7,704 nt of DNA from assembly GCA_022712835.1 (NCBI GenBank), contig JAFLJU010000176.1:1-7704 (forward strand), given 5' to 3'. Of this stretch, positions 1-5,993 are shown piece by piece. Positions within the stretch are counted from its first letter, which is position 1. The number at the start of each line of letters is the position of its first letter. The stretch is from Desulfobacteraceae bacterium (GTDB taxonomy: Bacteria > Desulfobacterota > Desulfobacteria > Desulfobacterales > Desulfobacteraceae). Made by a program: the position numbers and the translations under genes. The notes beneath the pieces are model-generated. The model had not been told where the DNA came from and did not search any database. It worked only from the letters and a program-made list of their open reading frames with translations.

Positions 1-1
1 C

Positions 2-1009
2 GTTATTGCCGAGGACAGAGCCCGTCGCCAGGGCATTGACAGACCCATGATCGCCACGGCCCTGCAATCCAATTTTTCAGGCACCACTGCAGGTCTCTAT
101 CGGGAGGGGATCGAAATGATCCCCATCATCGCAAGGGGACCGGCCAACGAACGCCTTACCATGGAGCACATGCGGGATGTGATGGTCTACAGTCCCATTG
201 CTGGCAAAAAGATACCGCTGCAGCAGGTGGTGGACGGATTTTCCACTGAATCTGAAAATGCCCGTATCTCCCGCTGGCACCGCCGTTCCATGATCAAACT
301 CCATGCAGATGCCAGCAAAGGCCTTTCCGCTGATCTGCTCACCCGCATCAAGCCCAAGCTGGAACAGGCGTTGAAAGCGGATACCCAAAGTTATCTGGGA
401 AAAGCGGTTCCGCCTGAAAAATACACGGCCAAAACCATTCCCATTAAATATGACGACATGATTCCCATCAAAGGCCATCCGGGATACTTCATGGCCTGGG
501 GGGGAGAGGCTGAAGACTCTGCTGATGCCACGGCAAAGCTTGCCGCAAACATCCCCATCTATTTTGGGATGATGATTCTGGCAGTGATCTTTTTGTTTAA
601 TGCCTTCAAGCAACCCTTGATTATCTGGCTCACCGTCCCCCTTTCCCTCATCGGTGTGGTTCTGGGTCTGCTGCTGCTAAAACAACCCTTTGGATTCATG
701 GCCCTGCTGGGACTGATGAGCCTGGCCGGCATGCTGATCAAAAATGCCATCGTGCTCATTGACCAGATTGACCTGGAGATCCGGGAAGGCAAAGATCACT
801 TCGCGGCGGTGGTGGACTCAGGCGTCAGCAGGATGCGACCGGTGATGCTGGCGGCCGCAACCACCATGCTGGGAATGATTCCGCTGTTCATGGATGCCTT
901 TTTTGTTTCCATGGCCGTGACCATCGTGTTTGGCTTAGGATTTGCGTCTGTCCTGACCCTGGTGTTTGTGCCAACACTCTACGCCACTTTTTTTAAGATC
1001 AAAGCCTAA
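2..1009 (+). CDS. RND efflux transporter permease, C-terminal part (5' end outside window)
   Basis: This is the inner-membrane proton-driven pump subunit of an AcrB/MexB-type tripartite efflux complex. The frame is open from base 2 and reads VIAEDRARRQGIDRP before the first ATG at 47, so that ATG is internal and the gene starts off the window. About 335 residues remain of the roughly 1,030 usual for the family. The first ~190 visible residues belong to the second periplasmic porter/docking loop. Five hydrophobic segments follow, matching TM8 to TM12: IPIYFGMMILAVIFLF, a PLIIWLTVPLSLIG stretch, the conserved GMLIKNAIVLID helix, RMRPVMLAAATTMLGMIPL, and a final helix ending VFVPTLYATFF. The SLAGMLIKNA segment corresponds to GLSAKNA in AcrB TM10. 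The stop TAA (1007-1009) lies 35 bp before the TolC-family gene, so the two are probably cotranscribed. The substrate cannot be read from this part. The family call is secure. Confidence 0.95.
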   Translation, partial: VIAEDRARRQGIDRPMIATALQSNFSGTTAGLYREGIEMIPIIARGPANERLTMEHMRDVMVYSPIAGKKIPLQQVVDGFSTESENARISRWHRRSMIKLHADASKGLSADLLTRIKPKLEQALKADTQSYLGKAVPPEKYTAKTIPIKYDDMIPIKGHPGYFMAWGGEAEDSADATAKLAANIPIYFGMMILAVIFLFNAFKQPLIIWLTVPLSLIGVVLGLLLLKQPFGFMALLGLMSLAGMLIKNAIVLIDQIDLEIREGKDHFAAVVDSGVSRMRPVMLAAATTMLGMIPLFMDAFFVSMAVTIVFGLGFASVLTLVFVPTLYATFFKIKA

Positions 1010-1030
1010 CCAAACAGAGCTAACCATAAT

Positions 1031-1035
1031 AGGAG
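1031..1035 (+). promoter_or_regulatory. Ribosome binding site of the TolC-family fusion gene
   Basis: AGGAG lies 9 bp before the ATG at 1045. It supports this start even though it gives an unusually long, repeat-rich signal peptide. No later ATG would keep the signal's hydrophobic core. Confidence 0.75.
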
Positions 1036-1044
1036 TTAAGTTTT

Positions 1045-3516
1045 ATGAAATTGTGCTGGCCCACCCTATTTTTTATACGGTCTTTTATACGGTCTTTTGA
1101 ACTGTCTTTTGGACTGATTCGTTTTTTTAGACCGATTCTTTCCTTTGGACTGATCTTTGTTTGTTCCATGGTCTTTTTAAGTACCCAGGCCCAGGCAAAA
1201 ACGATTCGGATTGGCATTGCCTTTGATGGAAATTCCCCTCGTTTTCCCGGAAGTATCGACCTGGTTAAAGAAGAGATTCTCCATGTTACCCAGGGGGAAC
1301 ACCGGGTGATATTCCCGGAAAGCCAACAACTTTCAGGCGAATATAATATAAACCAAATAAAACAGAATCTGGACACCCTCCTTTCATCAAAACAAATCGA
1401 TCTTGTTCTGACACTGGGAGGGGTCACCACCAATGAAGTTTGCCAACGACATAACCTTCCGAAACCGGTCATTGCTGCCAATGTAATTGATGCCCAAACC
1501 CAAAACCTACCCTCCCGAAAGGGAACCTCTGGTGTCAATAACCTGAACTATATCAACACCTTTTCTGATTTTAATCGTGCATTTCAGGCTTTTTTGGATA
1601 TCGCCCCCTTCAGCCGGGTTGTTTTCCTGGCAGACGGATTGCAAGTGCGTTCCATCCCCCAGTTAAAGGCACTTAAACAAAAACTGGCCAATGAATTTTC
1701 TTTGGATATAACGGTCGTCCAGGTGGAAACAACGGTTCAACAAGCCCTGGAGCAAATCCCGGAAAATACAGATGCGGTCTTTGTTTCTTTGCTGCCCCGG
1801 CTGTCGGAAAGTGAATTCCAAAAACTGGTCCATGGGTTGATGATCAAAAAATTACCCAGTTTCTCCTTCCGGGGGAGAGAGGATGTGGAAAAAGGTCTGC
1901 TGACCAGTATTATTTCCGAAGATGGTAAAGAACACATGGCCCGGAGCATTGCTGTTAATGTCCAGGAGTTTTTGGATGGCAACAAGGCTGAAAACTTGCA
2001 AACCACCTTTCCCCAGGGAGAAAAACTATCCATCAACATGGCCACGGCCCGTGCCATTGGTGTCTATCCCGGTTGGGGAATTCTCACGGAAGCTGAATTA
2101 ATCAATGAAGAAGATAACAGCGTTACGCGCAAGCTGAACATCTACCAGGCCATCGCCGAAGCCCGCCAGGCCAACCCGGACCTGGCCGTGGCAGACCAAC
2201 AGGTCCAGGCAGGTCTCCAGCGGGTGCAACAGGCCAAATCCGCATTATTGCCCCAGGTGGGAATCGGTAGCCAGGCCAGGGTGATTGACGATGACAGGGC
2301 GGCGGCATCCCTGGGTGCACAACCTGAAAACACCTGGAGCGGATCTGTTTCAGCTAGCCAATTGGTTTATTCCGACAAAGTATGGGCCAACTATTCCATT
2401 GAACAATTGGGTCAAACCGCCAGGGAACAGGGGCGTAATGCCGTTGAACTGGACGTTGTCCAGGCCGCATCCATAGCCTACCTGGATGTTCTCAAGGCCA
2501 AGCGTATCGAACGCATCCAAAAAGAAAACTTAAAGTTGACCCGGAAAAACCTGGAACGCGCCCAGATCAGAGTGTCCATCGGGGCTGCCGGCCCCGAAGA
2601 GGTCTATCGCTGGGAAAGCCAGCTCGCCGAAAGCCGCCGCCAGGTTCTCATTGCCGAATCCGTATCCCTAAATACCATCAGCACGGTTAATAGGGTTCTC
2701 AATCGCCCCTTAAGTGAGATGTTCTCGGTTGAAGAAAACGACTTTAAAGACCCCTTAAGCATCCTGCCCAACCGCCAGATGCTTAGCTACATGGACAATC
2801 CCCATGAATTGAACATCCTGCGTAAGTTTCTGGTCCAGGAGGGATTGGAGATTTCGCCGGAACTGCAACAATTGAACGCGGCTATATCCGCCCAGGAAAG
2901 AACGATTCTATTGGCAAAAAGGGAATTCTGGCTGCCATCGGTCTCCTTGTTTGGGGATGTCACCGAAACCTTCAGCAAGGGGGGAGCGGGAACAAGTGCC
3001 CCTTCATTGGGTGCAATCAGTTTACCGACCAATGACGATACCAATTGGACTGCCGGTGTCATGCTCTCCCTCCCCCTTTTTTCCGGCGGAGGAAAGAGTG
3101 CCACTTTGAAACGATCAGAACTTGAATTGACCGGGTTGAACTACCAACGCCAGGCCACTTCCAACAGTATTGAAAAATTGGTTTTAAATTCGGTTTACCT
3201 GATTCGGGCCTCCTATCCAAGTATTCGCCTGACAATGGATGCCGCTGAATCAGCCAATCGCAATTTAACCCTGGTCACCGATTCCTATGTACGGGGAATC
3301 AAATCCATCATTGACCTGATTGATGCCCAGAACCAATCTTTGGTGGCGGACCAGCTGGCCTCCAATTCCATTTATAATTTTCTCATCGATCTCATGCGGG
3401 TTCAGCGAAGCCTGGGAAAATTTTTCCTTTTTGCCCCTGAAGAAGAACGACAAGCGTTTATGGAACGCCTGAATCAGTACATGGAAACCCAGGGAATTCG
3501 GATAAAAACCGGATAG
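1045..3516 (+). CDS. TolC-family outer-membrane factor fused to an N-terminal ABC_sub_bind-like periplasmic domain
   Basis: This is the probable outer-membrane exit channel of the RND system encoded just upstream. At 823 residues it is far longer than the usual 420-500 of the family. Residues 1-51 form a long signal peptide with a hydrophobic core near 30-47 and an AQA-K cleavage site; there is no convincing lipobox. Residues 52 to ~345 resemble ABC_sub_bind (PF04392-type) periplasmic binding proteins: an initial TIRIGIAFD strand, LVLTLGGVTTNE, the segment LLTSIISEDGKEHMARSIA followed by VQEFLDGNKAENL, and the closing SINMATARAIGVYPGW that resembles the 'NlktAkalG' end of that family. Residues ~360-800 hold two outer-membrane-efflux repeats: NIYQAIAEARQANPDL with ALLPQVG, and later REFWLPSVSLFGDV with SLPLFSGGG. 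Coiled-coil-like helices run near 455-555 and 685-790. Both halves look intact with no frame break. The binding domain's ligand is unknown; it might sense or capture substrate near the channel, which is inference. The TolC call is firm and the N-terminal call is good. Confidence 0.9.
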   Translation: MKLCWPTLFFIRSFIRSFELSFGLIRFFRPILSFGLIFVCSMVFLSTQAQAKTIRIGIAFDGNSPRFPGSIDLVKEEILHVTQGEHRVIFPESQQLSGEYNINQIKQNLDTLLSSKQIDLVLTLGGVTTNEVCQRHNLPKPVIAANVIDAQTQNLPSRKGTSGVNNLNYINTFSDFNRAFQAFLDIAPFSRVVFLADGLQVRSIPQLKALKQKLANEFSLDITVVQVETTVQQALEQIPENTDAVFVSLLPRLSESEFQKLVHGLMIKKLPSFSFRGREDVEKGLLTSIISEDGKEHMARSIAVNVQEFLDGNKAENLQTTFPQGEKLSINMATARAIGVYPGWGILTEAELINEEDNSVTRKLNIYQAIAEARQANPDLAVADQQVQAGLQRVQQAKSALLPQVGIGSQARVIDDDRAAASLGAQPENTWSGSVSASQLVYSDKVWANYSIEQLGQTAREQGRNAVELDVVQAASIAYLDVLKAKRIERIQKENLKLTRKNLERAQIRVSIGAAGPEEVYRWESQLAESRRQVLIAESVSLNTISTVNRVLNRPLSEMFSVEENDFKDPLSILPNRQMLSYMDNPHELNILRKFLVQEGLEISPELQQLNAAISAQERTILLAKREFWLPSVSLFGDVTETFSKGGAGTSAPSLGAISLPTNDDTNWTAGVMLSLPLFSGGGKSATLKRSELELTGLNYQRQATSNSIEKLVLNSVYLIRASYPSIRLTMDAAESANRNLTLVTDSYVRGIKSIIDLIDAQNQSLVADQLASNSIYNFLIDLMRVQRSLGKFFLFAPEEERQAFMERLNQYMETQGIRIKTG
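1072..1155 (+). repeat. Degenerate 12-bp tandem repeats inside the signal-peptide coding region
   Basis: TTTATACGGTCT occurs twice exactly (1072-1083 and 1084-1095). It is followed by TTTGAACTGTCT (1096-1107), TTTGGACTGATT (1108-1119) and, after a gap, TTTGGACTGATC (1144-1155). The unit length is a multiple of three, so the frame is kept and the peptide is periodic: FIRS, FIRS, FELS, FGLI and later FGLI. The repeats lengthen the region before the signal's hydrophobic core. Read on the other strand, the unit (AGACCGTATAAA) resembles the repeats that flank the SMR gene. Confidence 0.8.
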
Positions 3517-3540
3517 AAACCCGATAAAACGGGATATAGC
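3500..3540 (+). repeat. Imperfect 10-11 bp tandem repeats at the 3' end of the TolC-family gene
   Basis: Successive units read CGGATAAAAAC, CGGATAGAAAC, CCGATAAAAC and GGGATATAGC. The TAG stop of the upstream gene (3514-3516) lies in the second unit, so its last codons derive from repeat sequence. The 12-mer ACCCGATAAAAC (3519-3530) recurs exactly at 3904-3915 on the far side of the SMR gene. A short CCCG/CGGG stem can form but has no following T tract, so it is not a terminator. Confidence 0.7.
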
Positions 3541-3583
3541 AAAACAACGTTTAAATTCAAATATTTTTTTAAGGGTACCATAA

Positions 3584-3901
3584 ATGGCGTGGGTATATTT
3601 AACACTGGCAGGATTGTTTGAAATTGGTTGGCCCGTTGGCCTGAAAATAGCGGGGAATGAAAATACCCGTATCATGGGGATCATTATGGCGGTGATATTT
3701 ATGGCTATCAGCGGTGCCCTGTTGTGGATGGCCCAGAAACAGATCCCCATGGGGACTTCCTATGCCGTCTGGACCGGAATCGGGGCTGCAGGCACTTTTT
3801 TGGTAGGCATCTTTTTTTATGGAGACCCCAGCAGCCTGACCAGATACCTGGGGGTTGGCCTCATCATTGCGGGTGTGGCCACCCTCAAGTTTGCCAATTA
3901 A
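3584..3901 (+). CDS. gdx: SMR-family exporter, SugE/Gdx (guanidinium exporter) type
   Basis: This small four-helix inner-membrane protein belongs to the small multidrug resistance family and works as a dimer exchanging substrate for protons. At 105 residues it has the normal length. Helices lie near residues 3-21, 28-50, 57-78 and 85-103. The proton/substrate-coupling glutamate is E13 (AGLFEIGWPVGLK). Gdx-subtype residues G10, W16, Y60 and W63 are present, with S43 matching Ser42 of characterised Gdx after a one-residue insertion. GTSYAVWTGIGAAGT in helix 3 closely follows E. coli SugE. These features favour the guanidinium/SugE branch over the broad-drug EmrE/Qac branch, which is knowledge of the family applied here. 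P17 after W16 is a helix-1 variant. The start is ATG with a modest AAGGG 8 bp upstream. The gene lies 67 bp after the TolC-family stop and precedes a strong terminator. I see no guanidine riboswitch in the short leader. Confidence 0.92.
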   Translation: MAWVYLTLAGLFEIGWPVGLKIAGNENTRIMGIIMAVIFMAISGALLWMAQKQIPMGTSYAVWTGIGAAGTFLVGIFFYGDPSSLTRYLGVGLIIAGVATLKFAN

Positions 3902-3931
3902 AGACCCGATAAAACAAAGACCCAATGAAAC
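3900..3931 (+). repeat. 16-bp imperfect tandem duplication just after the SMR gene
   Basis: AAAGACCCGATAAAAC (3900-3915) is followed directly by AAAGACCCAATGAAAC (3916-3931), matching at 14 of 16 positions. A partial third start, AAAGGAC, follows. The first copy contains the 12-mer ACCCGATAAAAC also found at 3519-3530 upstream of the gene. The first bases overlap the SMR stop codon. Confidence 0.75.
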
Positions 3932-3975
3932 AAAGGACATCCCTTCATCCCCGTTTGATTCTTTTATAAATTAAG

Positions 3976-4013
3976 AAAGGGGGGTAGATAATTAACATCT
4001 CCCCCCCTTTTTT
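3976..4013 (+). terminator. Strong intrinsic terminator between convergent operons, probably bidirectional
   Basis: The arms AAAGGGGGGTAGAT (3976-3989) and ATCTCCCCCCCTTT (3997-4010) pair at 13 of 14 positions around a 7-nt AATTAAC loop. T residues run from 4008 to 4013. It ends the + strand efflux block. On the - strand the same stem is followed by TTTCTTAATTTAT, so it can plausibly also stop transcripts from the aspartase gene, whose stop lies about 65 bp away. Confidence 0.88.
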
Positions 4014-4075
4014 CATCTGTCTGCTAATAACCTTTCTTTTTCGCCAGGCTGCAAATTACACGTTATGGAATTGGC

Positions 4076-5938
4076 CTATTTGGGAATTTCCCGGGGGTCG
4101 GTCATGTTTTCCGGGCGGAGCATATCATCCAGTTCCGCCTTTTTGAGCCAGCCTTTCTCCAGCACCAGATGGTAGACACTGCCCCCGGTTTTAAGCGCTT
4201 CCTTGGCGATGGCGGCTGATTTTTCATACCCGATCACTGGAACCAGGGCGGTCACCAGGCCGATGGAATTTTCCACATAGCTTCGGCAAACCTCACGATT
4301 GGCCGTAATTCCCACAATACAGCGACTGGATAGGGTAATACAGGCATTTTTCAAAATCATCATCCCGTGGAGCAGATCATAGGCAATGATGGGCTCAGCC
4401 ATGCACAGTTCCAGTTCACTGGCCTCGGCAGCCATGGAAACCACGGCATCATATCCGATCACCTGGTAGCAGATCTGGTTAACCAATTCCGGGATGACCG
4501 GATTCACCTTACCGGGCATGATGGAGGAACCGGGCTGCATGGGGGGCAGATTGATTTCATTTAAGCCACACCGGGGTCCCGAGGACAACCAGCGCAGATC
4601 GTTACAGATTTTAGAAATTTGAACCGCTGCCCGTTTCATGGTAGCAGACATCTGGCAAAAAGAGCCGGCATTCTGGGTGGCTTCCACCAGATTCCGTGCC
4701 CGGCGAAGTTTAAACCCGCTGACTTCGGAAAGTTTTTGGGTCACAAGATCCGCATAGCCCGGGGGGCTGTTTATCCCGGTGCCGATGGCTGTCGCGCCCA
4801 TGTTGATGTTGTAAAACTCATCTTCGGTACGTTCCAGGGCATTGGCAGCCCCCTCCACCATCACGGCATAGGCGGAAAATTCCTGGCCCAGGGTCATGGG
4901 GACGGCATCCTGATTTTCGGTACGTCCCATCTTGAGCACATCGGCAAACTCAACCGCTTTAGCCCCAAGGGAGCTTCTCAATTCGCCCATGGCGCTGAGC
5001 AACTCTTTCAGAGAAAGCAGCACTGCCAGCTTGATGGCGGTGGGATAGGCATCGTTGGTGGACTGGGAACAATTGACATGGTCGTTGGGATGGAGAAAAT
5101 CATAAGCCCCTTTTTCATGGCCCATAATTTCCAGCCCCCGGTTGGCAATCACTTCGTTGGCACACATATTGGTGGAGGTGCCCGCTCCTCCCTGGAACAT
5201 ATCCACGGGGAACTGGTCGTGAAACTTTCCGGCCAATAGATCGTCGCAGGCCTGACTGATGGCGGTCATTTTTTCTTCGCTGAGAACACCCAATTCACAA
5301 TTGGCCTGGGCCGCCGATTTTTTAACCAATGCCAACGCTTCTATCATATGTTCAAAATTCGAAATATGAATCCCGGATATGGCAAAGTTTTCCATGGCCC
5401 TCAGAGTCTGGACACCATAATACACTTCGTTAGGCAGTTCCCTTTCCCCCAGGGAATCATGTTCGGTTCGCACATCCCCGATAAGTGGTCCGTGATCACT
5501 TCCGGTAACTCTTTGGCTGGCCAGGCGCAGCCGATCGCTGATACCTGCGGCCACCCGGGCAACAATGCGGTAAAAAAGATCCGGTTTTTCCTCTCGGAAC
5601 AGGGTCAACGCGGTTTGGGAAATTTGCCAAACCGTGGCCCCCTTGCGGGTAAAGGCACCGGTGGAGTGGGCATTTTCTTCCAGGAAGGCGCCCTCGCCAA
5701 TCAACGCTCCCGGGGCAAGAACCGCCAGATCCCGGCTGGAGCCGTGGAGTCCTTGGGCAATGGTCACCTCCCCCTCAATCACCAACCCGCCCCATCTACG
5801 CGGAGTGGATTCGTGAAACAACCATTCTTCAGGTGCATATGTTTTTTGTTCGCCCCGTTGAAAAAAACCCTTGAGGTCTGCCTGGGATACCCCCATTTTT
5901 CGGGAAGCTTTGTCTAGTACCGATTCGAGTTTAATCAT
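4076..5938 (-). CDS. aspA: Aspartate ammonia-lyase with N-terminal cyclic-nucleotide-binding-type domain
   Basis: The lyase part catalyses reversible L-aspartate to fumarate plus ammonia in the cytoplasm. Residues ~157-615 align with E. coli AspA throughout: RTEHDSLGERELP, YYGVQTLRAMENF, DQFPVDMFQGGAGTSTNM (249-257), HVNCSQSTNDAYPT, MGRTENQDAVPMTLGQEF, and the superfamily signature GSSIMPGKVNP (470-480) with the catalytic-loop serine and substrate-binding Lys and Asn. SSGPRCGLNEINLP and ELDDML near the end also match AspA rather than fumarase. The protein has 620 residues against 478 in E. coli because residues ~22-140 form a CRP-like beta-roll: a GLVIEGEVTI strand, LAPGALIGEG with the conserved Gly81-Glu82, then a C-helix. 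The canonical phosphate-contacting Arg is His91 or Ser92 here, so cyclic-nucleotide binding is doubtful. The start is ATG at 5938 with AAGGAAG 7 bp upstream (complement of 5946-5952). The gene lies 55 bp after dcuA, with no terminator between, so the two probably form one operon. Confidence 0.95.
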   Translation of the reverse strand: MIKLESVLDKASRKMGVSQADLKGFFQRGEQKTYAPEEWLFHESTPRRWGGLVIEGEVTIAQGLHGSSRDLAVLAPGALIGEGAFLEENAHSTGAFTRKGATVWQISQTALTLFREEKPDLFYRIVARVAAGISDRLRLASQRVTGSDHGPLIGDVRTEHDSLGERELPNEVYYGVQTLRAMENFAISGIHISNFEHMIEALALVKKSAAQANCELGVLSEEKMTAISQACDDLLAGKFHDQFPVDMFQGGAGTSTNMCANEVIANRGLEIMGHEKGAYDFLHPNDHVNCSQSTNDAYPTAIKLAVLLSLKELLSAMGELRSSLGAKAVEFADVLKMGRTENQDAVPMTLGQEFSAYAVMVEGAANALERTEDEFYNINMGATAIGTGINSPPGYADLVTQKLSEVSGFKLRRARNLVEATQNAGSFCQMSATMKRAAVQISKICNDLRWLSSGPRCGLNEINLPPMQPGSSIMPGKVNPVIPELVNQICYQVIGYDAVVSMAAEASELELCMAEPIIAYDLLHGMMILKNACITLSSRCIVGITANREVCRSYVENSIGLVTALVPVIGYEKSAAIAKEALKTGGSVYHLVLEKGWLKKAELDDMLRPENMTDPREIPK

Positions 5939-5993
5939 TTTTCATCTTCCTTATTTTTTGTTTCGTTAAAGACTAATTTGAAATCACCACATT

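Noticed and set aside
77..613. 178-codon open frame on the - strand opposite the RND gene
   Set aside because: It is a shadow of the conserved RND permease frame; its protein shows no recognisable motifs.
1045..1197. Lipoprotein signal at Cys40 of the TolC-family fusion
   Set aside because: IFVC is not an acceptable lipobox, and an AQA signal-peptidase-I site lies 11 residues further on.
1020..1538. 172-codon open frame on the - strand opposite the start of the TolC-family gene
   Set aside because: It is antisense to the signal peptide and binding domain. Its Lys/Arg/Ser-rich periodic part is only the reverse reading of the 12-bp repeats.
3520..3533. Terminator or riboswitch hairpin CCCG-ATAAAA-CGGG before the SMR gene
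   Set aside because: The stem has only four pairs, no T tract follows, and the bases are explained by the tandem repeat array.
4619..5239. 206-codon open frame on the + strand opposite the aspartase gene
   Set aside because: It is fully antisense to the strongly conserved aspartase region, its translation resembles no family I know, and it has no convincing ribosome site.
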